Shown in pieces: positions 18,243 to 27,244 of a stretch of DNA of 64,000 nt. The position numbers and the translations under genes are program-made. The stretch comes from Selenomonas sp. AE3005 (GTDB lineage Bacteria > Bacillota > Negativicutes > Selenomonadales > Selenomonadaceae): assembly GCF_905233635.1 (NCBI RefSeq), contig NZ_CAJODG010000002.1:62001-126000 (forward strand). Direction: 5' to 3'. The notes beneath the pieces are model-generated. The model was not told the origin of the DNA, made no database searches, and saw only the letters and a list, made by a program, of their open reading frames with translations. Each line of letters starts with the position of its first letter. Positions within the stretch are counted from its first letter, which is position 1.

Positions 18243-19535
18243 ATGGGACTTTTACAAGCAGGTATGGGAGCCGTAGGCGGCGTTTTGGGGGATCAGTGGA
18301 AGGAATACATCTATTGTGACAGTCTGCCGCCGAATGTGCTTATGGCCAAGGGACACCGCAAGACGGGCAAGGGCAGCTCTAACAATGGCGACGACAACAT
18401 CATCTCGCAGGGCTCGCGGGTTGCCGTCAACAACGGGCAGTGCCTCATCATTGTGGAAAATGGTGAAGTGGTGGATATTTGTGCCGAACCGGGTGAATAC
18501 ACCTATGACCGGGAAACTGAGCCCTCGCTGTTTGCCGGGGACCTCTCGGACACCATTCCCAAGGTATTTTCGGAAATCGGCCGCCGTTTCTCCTTTGGCG
18601 GCGATACGGGCCGTGACCAGCGCGTATACTATGTGAATACCAAGGAAATCTACGGCAACAAGTTCGGGACACCGTCACCTATCGCCTTTAAGGTGCGCGA
18701 CGATACCCTGAACTACGAACAGACGATTCAGATTCGCTGCTTTGGTGAGTACAGTTATCGTATTACCAATCCGATTCTCTTTTATACCAACATTGCCAGC
18801 AATGTCAGTGACACCTTCTCCCGGGAAGAAATTGACAGTCAGCTGAAATCGGAACTCATGATGGCCTTGAAACCGGCGATGGCGAAAATCTCCGCCATGC
18901 GCGTAGGCTATGATGAGTTAGAGGCTCATTCCGCGGATATCGCTGACGCATTAAACGAAAACCTCAGCCAGAAATGGGGCAACCTGCGCGGTATTGAAGT
19001 CGTTTCCGTAGCCGTGGCCAGCGTCAGCCTTACCGATGAAAGCCAGGCAGTACTGGAAAAACTTCAGAAGATGCAGGAGGCTGCTGTCCTGGGGCGCGAC
19101 CCGTCCCTGATGGCTGGTATGTACGGCGCTGCGCAGGCTGATGCCCTGCGTGATGCCGCCAAGAATGAAGGCGGGGCGGCGATTGGCTTTATGGGTATGA
19201 ATATGGCTGCAGGTGCCAACGGCGTCAACGTGGGCGACCTGATGGCTCAGGGACAGGCGCAAAGAGCAGCCCAGGCTCAGCAGGCTGCCGTACAGCAGCC
19301 GTCAGCTGGCGGCTGGACATGTGCCTGCGGCAAGGCCGGCAATACGGGCAAATTCTGCTCCGAATGCGGCCAGCCCAAGCCCGATGATGGCTGGACCTGC
19401 GAGTGCGGTGCGAAAAACACGGGCAAGTTCTGCTCTGAATGTGGTAAGCCCCGTCCGGCCGGTGACTGGATTTGCGCCTGTGGTGCCAAGAACAGCGGCA
19501 AATTCTGTGCGGAGTGCGGCAAGCCACGCCCGTAA
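18243..19535 (+). CDS. SPFH-domain protein with three C-terminal zinc ribbons (YdjI-like)
   Basis: A 430-residue protein: an SPFH/virion-core-type domain (about residues 20-270), an Ala/Gly/Gln-rich linker, then three near-identical four-cysteine zinc ribbons (CACGKAGNTGKFCSECG and two copies, about residues 355-430). It resembles Bacillus subtilis YdjI, encoded with a zinc-ribbon protein and a TPM protein in the pspA-ydjGHI operon. The next two genes here are those same two types, which strengthens the call. Role is probably membrane-stress related; no PspA is in the window. Confidence 0.82.
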   Translation: MGLLQAGMGAVGGVLGDQWKEYIYCDSLPPNVLMAKGHRKTGKGSSNNGDDNIISQGSRVAVNNGQCLIIVENGEVVDICAEPGEYTYDRETEPSLFAGDLSDTIPKVFSEIGRRFSFGGDTGRDQRVYYVNTKEIYGNKFGTPSPIAFKVRDDTLNYEQTIQIRCFGEYSYRITNPILFYTNIASNVSDTFSREEIDSQLKSELMMALKPAMAKISAMRVGYDELEAHSADIADALNENLSQKWGNLRGIEVVSVAVASVSLTDESQAVLEKLQKMQEAAVLGRDPSLMAGMYGAAQADALRDAAKNEGGAAIGFMGMNMAAGANGVNVGDLMAQGQAQRAAQAQQAAVQQPSAGGWTCACGKAGNTGKFCSECGQPKPDDGWTCECGAKNTGKFCSECGKPRPAGDWICACGAKNSGKFCAECGKPRP

Positions 19536-19565
19536 TCGCCAGTAAAATTATAAGGAGGTGGCAAT

Positions 19566-20672
19566 ATGGCCAATAATTCCGTGGCATATAAATGCCCTAA
19601 TTGCAGTGCGCCACTGGATTTCAAGCCCGGCACCCAGAAGATAACCTGTGAATACTGTGGGACAGAACTGGACGCGGCCGCCATAGAAGAACTCTTTCAG
19701 GTCAAAGAGGCCATGGCGGCCGAGGCAGCGGACAAGGAAGATAAGAAATGGGACACTGCTGTGGCTGGCGGCGAGTGGACAGCAGAAGAGGCGGAGGCCT
19801 TTAAGGCGTATGTCTGCGAGTCCTGCGGGGCGCAGATTGTGGCTGATGGCAATACGATGGCGACAGAATGTTGTTATTGCGGTCATGCCGTCATGCTGCC
19901 GCACAGGTTTGAAGGTATGCTGAAACCTGATTACATCATTCCCTTCCAAAAGACCAAGGAGGACGCCAAGGCCGCGCTCAAAGCATTTTGCGAGGACAAG
20001 TGGCTCCTGCCCAGTCTCTTTAAATCCCAGAATCGTATTGAGGCCATTCAGGCCGTTTACGTGCCCTTCTGGCTCTTTGACTCTGACGTAGACGCTTACG
20101 CGCACTTCCGGGCCGAAAAGGTGCATATCTACGAAACGAGTGACGAAGAAGTCACCGAAACCAGTCACTATGAGTGTCTGCGCTCCGGCAGTATGGCCTT
20201 TGAGCGGATTCCTGTGGACGGGAGTCAAAAGATGGACGATACCTATATGGAAAGTATCGAGCCCTTCGATTACAGCGAGATGGTGCCCTTTAGCAACGCC
20301 TATATGACAGGTTTCCTTGCGGATAAGTACGACGTGGACGCAGAGGCCTCTGTACCGCGGGCGGACAAACGGGTACAGCAGAGTGCCATCGATGTACTGC
20401 GTGATACCGTTGAAGGGTATGACAGTGTGTCCTGCACCGAGTCAGACGTGAGAAAACAGGACGGCGCGGTGGCCTATTGCATGGCCCCTGTTTGGATTGT
20501 CACCACACGCTATCAGGACAAGCCTTACACCTTTATGATGAATGGCCAGTCCGGCAAAGTGGTGGGCAGTCTGCCATACGACATGAAAAAAGCTGTGGCC
20601 TATGGTCTGGCGGTCTTTGCCGTCCTTCTGCCGCTGGTTTACTATCTGGCCAAATGGCTGTTAGCGGATTGA
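19566..20672 (+). CDS. Zinc-ribbon membrane protein, YdjG-like
   Basis: A 368-residue protein starting with a four-cysteine zinc ribbon (CPNCSAPLDF and CEYCGTEL), a second Cys set in the middle (CESCGAQIV, CCYCGH near residues 85-105), a long globular region, and one C-terminal membrane helix (about residues 345-365). This layout matches B. subtilis YdjG, which sits at the membrane with YdjH and YdjI. It has a strong AAGGAGG site and lies 30 bases after the SPFH gene. Confidence 0.75.
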   Translation: MANNSVAYKCPNCSAPLDFKPGTQKITCEYCGTELDAAAIEELFQVKEAMAAEAADKEDKKWDTAVAGGEWTAEEAEAFKAYVCESCGAQIVADGNTMATECCYCGHAVMLPHRFEGMLKPDYIIPFQKTKEDAKAALKAFCEDKWLLPSLFKSQNRIEAIQAVYVPFWLFDSDVDAYAHFRAEKVHIYETSDEEVTETSHYECLRSGSMAFERIPVDGSQKMDDTYMESIEPFDYSEMVPFSNAYMTGFLADKYDVDAEASVPRADKRVQQSAIDVLRDTVEGYDSVSCTESDVRKQDGAVAYCMAPVWIVTTRYQDKPYTFMMNGQSGKVVGSLPYDMKKAVAYGLAVFAVLLPLVYYLAKWLLAD

Positions 20673-20685
20673 GGAGGTGGCAGTG

Positions 20686-21447
20686 ATGAAAAAAGTATTA
20701 ACTGCACTGCAAGGTGCCTGCCTGCTCGTCCTGCTCCTGTGCCAGTCATTGGCCATGGCGGCAACTCCTGTATCGGACCAGGCCGGACTTCTCTCTGACA
20801 GCCAGCGTGAGGCGCTGGTGGCCAAAATTAAGCAGGTGGAGACTGCACATAAAGTCAAAATCGGCATTTGTACCCTGCAAAATCTGCCGCAGGGCGTTCC
20901 TGTCGGTAAATTTGCCAACAATGTTTTGGACAAGAACTATGCCGGCGGCGAAAACGGCAGCATTGTTCTGGTGATAGCCATGGGCAGCCGGGACTGGTAC
21001 ATTTCCACCGACAACAATATGCGTGCCCGTATTACTGATGAACAAGGTATAAACGGCTTGAAAGGCCTCTTCCTGGAGGACTTGTCTGACGGCAAGTATA
21101 ACACCAGCTTTAATGCCTTTGTTGCTGGGGTGGATAAATATCTGACCTACTACGAGCAGGAAGGCAAGCCCTATGATCCGGCCGATGAGTTTAATATGCT
21201 GGCGGCTATTTTAGCAGCGGCAGTGGCTGCCGTGGGCGGCTTTTGTTTTGCTTATTACCTCATCTGCGGCATGAGCAACGTCGCTCCGGCGCTGGAGGCC
21301 AGTGCCTACCTGAAAAAGGATACCGTAGATATCAGCCAGCGGCAGGACAGATACCTTTACACCACGGTGACCAGGCGTAAAAAGTCCAAGAGCAGTGACT
21401 CGTCCTCCCGTGATAGCAGCCACGGCGGCGGTGGCGGAAAATTTTAA
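20686..21447 (+). CDS. TPM-domain membrane protein (YdjH/YgcG-like)
   Basis: About 253 residues: a signal peptide (LTALQGACLLVLLLCQSLAMA), a TPM domain beginning VSDQAGLLSDSQREALVAKI, a membrane helix near residues 170-195, and a Ser-rich tail ending in SSHGGGGGKF. TPM proteins such as B. subtilis YdjH carry this Gly-rich tail. The start is the ATG at 20686, eight bases after GAGGAGG; an in-frame GTG at 20677 lies inside that site. Third gene of a set with the SPFH and zinc-ribbon proteins. Confidence 0.8.
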   Translation: MKKVLTALQGACLLVLLLCQSLAMAATPVSDQAGLLSDSQREALVAKIKQVETAHKVKIGICTLQNLPQGVPVGKFANNVLDKNYAGGENGSIVLVIAMGSRDWYISTDNNMRARITDEQGINGLKGLFLEDLSDGKYNTSFNAFVAGVDKYLTYYEQEGKPYDPADEFNMLAAILAAAVAAVGGFCFAYYLICGMSNVAPALEASAYLKKDTVDISQRQDRYLYTTVTRRKKSKSSDSSSRDSSHGGGGGKF

Positions 21448-21455
21448 AACACGTG

Positions 21456-21484
21456 TTGACAATGTTACACCTAAGTGTTATTAT
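21456..21484 (+). promoter_or_regulatory. Promoter of the T-box leader
   Basis: TTGACA (21456-21461) and TATTAT (21479-21484) are spaced by 17 bases. Transcription would begin about 21491, leading directly into the T-box leader. Confidence 0.8.
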
Positions 21485-21490
21485 ACTAAC

Positions 21491-21792
21491 TATGATTTGA
21501 AACACATAAATCCATGTATAAGACACAATCGATGATAGGAAAGAGTACATTTTTAGCAGATTTGCAGCGAGTCGGGTATGGTGTAAGCCGATAGTCCAGC
21601 GGAAATGGAAAATCATCCTTGAGATATGGTGCTGAACACCTTGTCAGAAAGCAAGTAAGCGTCCACGGGAGCTGCCCGTTACAGCAGCCGCGTATGTTGG
21701 TACGTAGTAGAGTGCTCTGCTGTCATGGCAGGGAAACTGGGTGGTAACACGGATAAGCAGTCCGTCCCTTTATAGGGACGGGCTTTTTTATT
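21491..21792 (+). promoter_or_regulatory. T-box leader, isoleucine (AUC) specifier
   Basis: A classic T-box riboswitch in front of an MFS gene. Stem I base pairs AGGA (21537-21540) with TCCT (21616-21619); AGTA (21544-21547) and GAA (21608-21610) form the loop E; CATTTT/GAAATG pair above it. The loop reads GAA-A-ATC-A, aligning exactly with the glycyl leader of B. subtilis, so the specifier is ATC (21612-21614), isoleucine. TGGTGTAAGCC is the apical motif. The T-box GGGTGGTAACACGG (21739-21752) has TGGT, which fits discriminator A of tRNA-Ile. A terminator hairpin (21761-21789) follows. Confidence 0.9.
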
Positions 21793-21826
21793 TATTTATA
21801 TGCAATCATTTTAGGGAGGAATCATT

Positions 21827-23167
21827 ATGGAAACTCTGGATTTGCAACGACTAAAACGCAAGCGTGACTGGCGCATCATTCTGCCGGTATTTCTGGTATC
21901 TATCATCGCCTGCATTGACCGCGTGAATGTGGCTTATGCCAAACTCACCATGACGGAGGATATGCCCTGGCTGACACCGGAAATATTTGGCATGGGGGCC
22001 GGTATTTTCTTTATCGGCTACCTGCTGTTTGAAGTGCCGGGCTCGCTGGTAGCAGCGAAGTTTTCGGCTACGAAGTGGATTGCCCGTATCATGTTCACCT
22101 GGGGATTGGTATGCGTGTATATGGCTTTCGTGAAAACACCGTCAGAATTCTACCTTTGCCGGTTCCTGCTTGGCGCGTCAGAAGCCAGCTTGTATCCGGT
22201 CATTTACTCGGTGTTGTTTCCGCGCTGGTTTGCTGCCGGAGAACGGGCCAGGGCGACTTCGCTCATGCTGACTTCGCTGCTTATTTCGACAATTATCGGT
22301 GCGCCGCTGGCCGGTGTGCTGCTGGAAACGTCCTTGTTCGGCCTGCATGGCTGGCAGGAACTCTTTATTCTGGAGGCTTTGCCGGCGCTGCTCTTTGCCG
22401 TTTACTTCTTCTTTGCCGTGAAAGACCGTCCGGAGCAGGCCGGCTGGCTGACCGACGCGGAAAAAGCCTATCTCAGCAAAGTATATGAAGAAGAACAGGC
22501 CGCTATGCACCGTGTGAAAAAATACACCGTATGGCAGGCTTTCTGTGAACCTAAAGTATTGAAACTCTGCTTTATCTATTTCCTCTGGGTGGTTGGTTTC
22601 TGGGGCTTTAACTTCTGGATGCCGACGGTGCTCAAAGGTATGTCCGGCTGGTCAACGTCCCTGCTGGGCGGCGCTATCGCCATTCCGATGGTAGCTGCAC
22701 TCGTGGTGCAGGTCATCATTGGCTATACGTCCACCCGTACCGGCGATAAGGTATGGCACGTAGCCGGCGCCCTGCTGGTAGGTGCTGTTGGCCTTGGCTG
22801 CTCACCGCTCGTCGACAGCATGGGCATGGCCCTCTTCCTCGTCTGCCTCTCCGCTATCGGCATTTATGCCGCCATGGGTGTGTGGTGGACGATACCGACT
22901 ACCTTCCTCACCGGCCCGGCCGCTGCCGCCTCCGTGGCCCTTATCAACTCCTGCGGCAACATCGGCGGCTGGGTAGGCCCCAACATGATGGCCTGGGTAA
23001 AGACCAATACCGGTGCTTTTGACTTAGGCTACTACATTATGGCCGCTTTCATGCTTGCAGCCGCTGCCCTAGTGCTTACTGTCAAATACCATTGGAATGG
23101 TAAGGTAAGAGAGGATATGGCGCAGTTGGACACGGAAGAAAAAGAGGCTGTGCTGGCTACTGAATAA
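21827..23167 (+). CDS. MFS transporter, anion:cation symporter type, T-box regulated
   Basis: A 446-residue, 12-helix major facilitator protein of the ACS family (sugar-acid/organic anion type): IDRVNVAYAKLTM at the first helix, GYLLFEVPGSL, RFLLGASEASLYP and FPRWF, and a central cytoplasmic loop. The family moves organic anions with protons or sodium. The isoleucine T-box immediately upstream implies induction when charged tRNA-Ile is low, so a branched-chain precursor such as a 2-oxo acid is a reasonable but unproven substrate. A strong terminator follows. Confidence 0.85.
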   Translation: METLDLQRLKRKRDWRIILPVFLVSIIACIDRVNVAYAKLTMTEDMPWLTPEIFGMGAGIFFIGYLLFEVPGSLVAAKFSATKWIARIMFTWGLVCVYMAFVKTPSEFYLCRFLLGASEASLYPVIYSVLFPRWFAAGERARATSLMLTSLLISTIIGAPLAGVLLETSLFGLHGWQELFILEALPALLFAVYFFFAVKDRPEQAGWLTDAEKAYLSKVYEEEQAAMHRVKKYTVWQAFCEPKVLKLCFIYFLWVVGFWGFNFWMPTVLKGMSGWSTSLLGGAIAIPMVAALVVQVIIGYTSTRTGDKVWHVAGALLVGAVGLGCSPLVDSMGMALFLVCLSAIGIYAAMGVWWTIPTTFLTGPAAAASVALINSCGNIGGWVGPNMMAWVKTNTGAFDLGYYIMAAFMLAAAALVLTVKYHWNGKVREDMAQLDTEEKEAVLATE

Positions 23168-23177
23168 AAACATATAA

Positions 23178-23222
23178 AAAAATAGGCATTTCGATTCATC
23201 GGAAATCGAAATGCCTATTTTC
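23178..23222. terminator. Bidirectional terminator between MFS gene and PRC-barrel gene
   Basis: AAATAGGCATTTCGATT and AATCGAAATGCCTATTT pair over 17 bases around a short loop with A and T runs outside. It serves the two convergent genes. Confidence 0.88.
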
Positions 23223-23228
23223 TATTTA

Positions 23229-24152
23229 TTACTGTACGTTCATGGACAGTTCAATGAACTTGTTGGCCAGTTTGGCTTTCTGGAGGACTTCCTCGGTGAT
23301 GTCCTGGCCGGCCTCTACGATAACAATGCCGTTATCCATCTTAATGTCGCGAGCGGCTTTTTTACCCAGGAGAAATCGACGATGGCGTTCCTCGGACGCT
23401 TTGTCGGCAGCGGCCTGTTTAGCGGCGTCTGCCTTGGGAGCCTCTTTCTTAGGCTCTGCTTTGGGAGCCGGAGCAGCCTTGGGGGCCTCTTTCTTGGGCT
23501 CAGCTTTGTGTTCCGGTTTTACTTCTTCAGCTTTGGGAGCCTCTTCTTTTTTCGGTTCTTCAGCTTTCGGAGCCGGAGCCTCAGCTTTGGGTTCTGCCGG
23601 TTTTTCTTCGGCTTTCGGAGCCTCAGGTGCCGGGGCTGCTGCCTGAACCGGTGCCGGTTCAGCCTTAGGCATTACATCATTTTTTTTTTCCCCGTTGGGG
23701 TCAATAACCGTTACCTGCTTACCAAAGATAGAAATCTGGTCAGTGCCGATATCGGAAGTGGTTCCATCGGGGGCAGTGATTTCGCATTTTTCGATTTTGC
23801 CATCGTCGCCGATGTACAGTTCAGTTACTTTGCCCTGAATGGTACCAGATTTGGTGATGGCTTTGGTGTCGATGATGCGGATATTTTCATCCAGCAGCGT
23901 TTCATAGTCGCCGGCAGCATCGAGCGTCAGGATATTTTCGCTGTTGGTGATGGTGACAGCGTCGTCACCAATGGCGATAACGGATTCGTAAGGAATGAGT
24001 TTTACGCCACGGTACCAGTCAGCGTCTTCGATAGTGATAGCTGCTACGGTACCGTTTTTGGCATCAATCAGGAGTGTCTTGCTGACACCAAGTTCACGAC
24101 CTTCAGTGATGCTAATGATGGGCAGGCCCAAGATTTCTACACTTTTTTTCAT
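23229..24152 (-). CDS. PRC-barrel protein with Pro/Lys/Ala-rich linker
   Basis: A 307-residue protein, function unknown. The N-terminal half (about residues 1-160) reads as two PRC-barrel repeats (KKSVEILGLPIISITEGRELG; IRIIDTKAITKSG, IQGKVTELYIG). Residues about 160-245 are a low-complexity linker of PAPKAEPKKEAP-type repeats, followed by a C-terminal segment with a conserved-looking DNGIVIVEAGQDITEEVL. Linkers of this kind often span wall or membrane. No signal peptide is obvious. It lies 14 bases after the TPR gene, so the two are likely one operon. Confidence 0.75.
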   Translation of the reverse strand: MKKSVEILGLPIISITEGRELGVSKTLLIDAKNGTVAAITIEDADWYRGVKLIPYESVIAIGDDAVTITNSENILTLDAAGDYETLLDENIRIIDTKAITKSGTIQGKVTELYIGDDGKIEKCEITAPDGTTSDIGTDQISIFGKQVTVIDPNGEKKNDVMPKAEPAPVQAAAPAPEAPKAEEKPAEPKAEAPAPKAEEPKKEEAPKAEEVKPEHKAEPKKEAPKAAPAPKAEPKKEAPKADAAKQAAADKASEERHRRFLLGKKAARDIKMDNGIVIVEAGQDITEEVLQKAKLANKFIELSMNVQ

Positions 24153-24166
24153 TAAAATTCCTCCAA

Positions 24167-25177
24167 TTAATTTGTGGCTCTGTCATTTTGTGACTGGAAT
24201 TCGGTTTCGATTTCCTGCATGATACTTCCCGGTATTTGGGGGAAGGGCGTAGAGAGCGCAGAATGTTTGGCTAGTATATCCTGAACGACGCCAAGATAGC
24301 GGATGTTTTTGGCAAACTCCTGCCGCATGGCATCGTTGTCAGCAATTATCGGTAAATGCATGGCCTTGGCATAGGCGGCAACAGCGCCACGGTAGTCGGC
24401 CTGCTCTTTATAAAGGTTGCCCAGCTCGATAATGAGGAAGGGCATGTAATCGTCGTCGCTGAAACGGGCGATTGCCTCCTGATAGGCAAAAATTGCATCC
24501 TGAGGCTGCTGGTCCTTGGCGGCATACGCAAAGTCGAGAATGTCGTCCAAAGAATTCATCTGGCCCAGCTTAGACTGCAATTCCTGCTGGTGGGCAGCTT
24601 TTTCAGCAGCGGCTTTTTCAGCAGCGGCTTTTTCGGCAGCGGCTTTTTCGGCAGCGGCTTTTTCAGCAGCGGCTTTTTTGGCAGCGGCTTTTTCGGCAGC
24701 CAGTGCCTCGGCGGCACGCACGGCCGCTTCTGCCTCCTGTTTGGCTGCTAAGCGTGCAGCCACGGCAGGCTCTGCCGGTGTTGCAGTTTCGCCATCTGCT
24801 GGTGCTGGGCTCGGTGTTTCCGCAGCCTTTTTTTCCTCAGGTGGAGGTGCCGGCATATCTTCCGGTGCCAGGATTTCCGTAGCCAATGATGTGTAATTTC
24901 CAGCCACAGCCTCTTCCCGGCGCAGCAGGCGTTCGTTGAATATGGTGACGGCAGCGGCTGCTGTTATTACTAATATTCCCAACCGCAGATAATGGGCGCG
25001 GTCGAGGAATGGGCTCATGGAGATGGCCGCACCGTTGACAATGAACGCCATAACGGCACAGAGTACCAAGGAGCTCCACTTTATTTCAATGTTTAAAAAG
25101 TGGCAAAGTTTATAAGTAAGGAAGATGCTGACGGCCATAATGGAACCTGTTATCAGGATGAATGTCGTGTTACTCAC
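24167..25177 (-). CDS. Membrane-anchored TPR protein with Ala-Glu-Lys repeat
   Basis: A 336-residue protein with three N-terminal hydrophobic helices (about residues 5-22, 35-55, 65-85), a Pro/Ala-rich stretch, an AEKAA tandem repeat (about residues 165-195), and a C-terminal helical region with TPR-like pairs (DAIFAYQEAIARF; YRGAVAAYAKAMHL). Starts at a GTG. It lies just upstream of the PRC-barrel gene with 14 bases between. Function is not known; the architecture suggests an envelope scaffold. Confidence 0.72.
   Translation of the reverse strand: MSNTTFILITGSIMAVSIFLTYKLCHFLNIEIKWSSLVLCAVMAFIVNGAAISMSPFLDRAHYLRLGILVITAAAAVTIFNERLLRREEAVAGNYTSLATEILAPEDMPAPPPEEKKAAETPSPAPADGETATPAEPAVAARLAAKQEAEAAVRAAEALAAEKAAAKKAAAEKAAAEKAAAEKAAAEKAAAEKAAHQQELQSKLGQMNSLDDILDFAYAAKDQQPQDAIFAYQEAIARFSDDDYMPFLIIELGNLYKEQADYRGAVAAYAKAMHLPIIADNDAMRQEFAKNIRYLGVVQDILAKHSALSTPFPQIPGSIMQEIETEFQSQNDRATN
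24595..24703 (+). repeat. 15-bp tandem repeat inside the TPR gene
   Basis: About seven direct copies of a 15-base unit, GCAGCGGCTTTTTCA with single-base variants at the end, encode AEKAA (minus strand) repeats. The array is in frame, so gain or loss of units would alter rod length without breaking the gene. Confidence 0.85.
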
Positions 25178-25377
25178 CTCTTCCTGGTAGGTAATATAGT
25201 TATTCGACTTTCAATGAAAGTCTGAAAAATTCTGCTAATATATGCATTATGCAAAAATTAGCAAACCGTCTTCAATATTATAGCACATTTATGCGTGTTT
25301 TGGTGTATAATTTTTGTTAAAGGACGATGATAGCGGAATTATTCTTCAATATATTGTTAGGAAAGGAATGGTCGGCA

Positions 25378-27060
25378 ATGATGTTTGAGCAGGAGGCGGT
25401 GGTACACCATGCCAGTGGCATCCATGCCCGCATTGCAGCAATGGTGGTGCAGCGGGCCAAGGAACTGGGGGAAAAGTACGCTACGCCTCTGTTTTTGCGC
25501 AGCAGGCACAGCGAACGGTTTGAAATGCGCAGTCTGATGAAATTGGTGGCGTTGAAAATCTGCAAGGGTGATTCGCTGTTTGTGTCGGCTGAGGGTGACG
25601 CCGGCCGGCAGGCGGTTTATGAAATGGTGCGCTTTTTGGAAAGCGATTTTGAAATGCGCGAACCGCAGAAAATTCATGAGATGGATAAGCTGCTCCATGA
25701 AAACGCCCTGATGCAGGAACGTCTGCAGATGATACTGGAGGCTGTGCAGGACGGCATTTGCGTGGTGGACCGCACTGGGGAGATTACCTATGTCAATCCT
25801 TCGTACCTGCGGATTGTCCATAAGACGCCGGAAATGGTCATGGGGCAGAATGTCTTTAAGACGGCACCGGAAGGCAACCGCTGTGCGGTGCTGCGTACCG
25901 GCGTGGCCCGTATCGGCAGTATCAGCCGCAAAAAGGACGGTACTACGGTTGTGGCCAATGTCAATCCGATTTTCGTCAACGGCGAAATCGCCGGCGTGGT
26001 GTCTGTTATTAAGGATATCACGGAGCTGCAGAATCTCATGGCCCGGCTCTCGCAGGTTTCGGCCAAGGCTGAGTATCTGGAGCAGGAATTGCTGCGGACA
26101 AAGAAAACAGCCAACGCCTTTGCCAATTACATAGGCAAGAGCGGCAAGGTCGTAGACGTGCTGGCACTGGCCACGAAAGCGGCGCAGTCTGGGGCTACGG
26201 TACTGATTCGCGGTGAAAGCGGTACCGGTAAAGAAGTTATTGCCGAGGGGATACATTACGCCAGTGAACGGCGCCGGGGGCCGTTTATCCGTGTGAACTG
26301 CGGCGCTATTCCGGGTACTTTGCTGGAATCGGAACTGTTCGGCCATGAAAAGGGCGCTTTTACGGGGGCGGTAAAGCGCAAGCTCGGCAAGTTTGAGCTG
26401 GCTGACCATGGGACGATTTTCCTCGATGAAATCGGGGAAATGGATAAGAAAATGCAGGTAAAACTCCTGCGTGTCCTGCAACAGAAGGAATTTGACCGGG
26501 TGGGCGGCGAGGAAACCGTGCATGTGGACGTGCGTATTATCGCGGCAACCAACCGGCAGCTGGAGGCTATGGTCAAGGACGGGACGTTCCGTGATGATTT
26601 GTACTACCGTCTGAATGTCATTCCCATAATCCTGCCGCCGCTGCGTGAGCGCATTGATGATATTCCCCTGCTGGTGGAGCATTTTGTGGAGAAAATCAGC
26701 GTGGCCACAGGCAAGAATGTCAGCAGCATTACGCCGGAGGCAATGGATATCCTCATGCGTTATAAGTGGCTGGGCAATGTGCGTGAGCTGGAAAATGTCA
26801 TTGAACGGGTGATAACCCTGATGGACAGCGATACCATAACGGTGGCTGCCCTGCCTTCCTATATTAAAGGGGAGGCGGCGGACAAGGAAGTGCGGCAGCT
26901 TGATACGGACAGCGCGGTTCTGCCATGGGAGGAATATGAAAAACGCATTATCGCCAAAGCGCTGAAACAGTGCGGCAGTTTTAACGCAGCTGCCAAGGAA
27001 CTGAAAATTACGCATAAAACCGTGGCCGCCAAGGCGCGCAAGTATGGTTTGTCAGAGTAA
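25378..27060 (+). CDS. Sigma-54-dependent activator with N-terminal HPr-like domain and PAS domain
   Basis: A 560-residue regulator (start ATG 25378; SD AAAGGA; the upstream ATG at 25327 has its site two bases away). Residues about 1-90 form an HPr-like domain: GIHAR has His16 where HPr has phospho-His15, and RSLMKLVALK has Ser52 where HPr has Ser46. A PAS domain follows (about 115-225), then an AAA+ sigma-54 domain with Walker A GESGTGKE (about 279) and GAFTGA (about 325), and a Fis-type helix-turn-helix at the end. It lies upstream of ptsHI with sigma-54 sites between, so it is the likely activator of ptsHI. Confidence 0.92.
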   Translation: MMFEQEAVVHHASGIHARIAAMVVQRAKELGEKYATPLFLRSRHSERFEMRSLMKLVALKICKGDSLFVSAEGDAGRQAVYEMVRFLESDFEMREPQKIHEMDKLLHENALMQERLQMILEAVQDGICVVDRTGEITYVNPSYLRIVHKTPEMVMGQNVFKTAPEGNRCAVLRTGVARIGSISRKKDGTTVVANVNPIFVNGEIAGVVSVIKDITELQNLMARLSQVSAKAEYLEQELLRTKKTANAFANYIGKSGKVVDVLALATKAAQSGATVLIRGESGTGKEVIAEGIHYASERRRGPFIRVNCGAIPGTLLESELFGHEKGAFTGAVKRKLGKFELADHGTIFLDEIGEMDKKMQVKLLRVLQQKEFDRVGGEETVHVDVRIIAATNRQLEAMVKDGTFRDDLYYRLNVIPIILPPLRERIDDIPLLVEHFVEKISVATGKNVSSITPEAMDILMRYKWLGNVRELENVIERVITLMDSDTITVAALPSYIKGEAADKEVRQLDTDSAVLPWEEYEKRIIAKALKQCGSFNAAAKELKITHKTVAAKARKYGLSE

Positions 27061-27127
27061 TTGGTAAAATATACCATGGCTGGTAATTTTTACCAAGAAA
27101 AACGGCGAAGTTGGTAATTTTTACCAA
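27061..27127 (+). promoter_or_regulatory. Three palindromic activator sites upstream of ptsH
   Basis: Three copies of a TTGGTAA-TTACCAA type palindrome: TTGGTAAAATATACCA (27061-27076), TGGTAATTTTTACCAA (27081-27096), and TTGGTAATTTTTACCAA (27111-27127). They lie 118-184 bases upstream of the -24/-12 promoter, the usual enhancer position for sigma-54 activators. The first site begins at the stop codon of the activator gene. Confidence 0.82.
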
Positions 27128-27244
27128 AATAATTATTGACTGTTGGCGTTTGACACATAATGCATATTATTTTTAAAGTTCCGCAGGCCTTATATTATGG
27201 GACATATGCCCTGTTTTAGAAAAAAATACCAAGGATTTTTAAAG

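Noticed and set aside
21601..21610. Reading the T-box specifier as TGG (tryptophan)
   Set aside because: GAA-A-TGG-A also occurs, but then the CATTTT/GAAATG helix and AGGA/TCCT base stem would be broken; the ATC register fits all helices and the B. subtilis glycyl leader.
23211..24155. A 314-residue plus-strand frame opposite the PRC-barrel gene
   Set aside because: Phe/Gly/Ser-rich shadow of the Pro/Lys/Ala-rich linker; no ribosome site and it begins in the terminator.
24595..24703. Possible CRISPR-like direct repeats
   Set aside because: Units are 15 bases, contiguous without spacers, and translate to a regular AEKAA helix.
25357..27015. A 552-residue open frame on the minus strand
   Set aside because: It is antisense to the sigma-54 activator over its whole length, has no ribosome site, and its composition is that of a shadow of a GC-rich gene.
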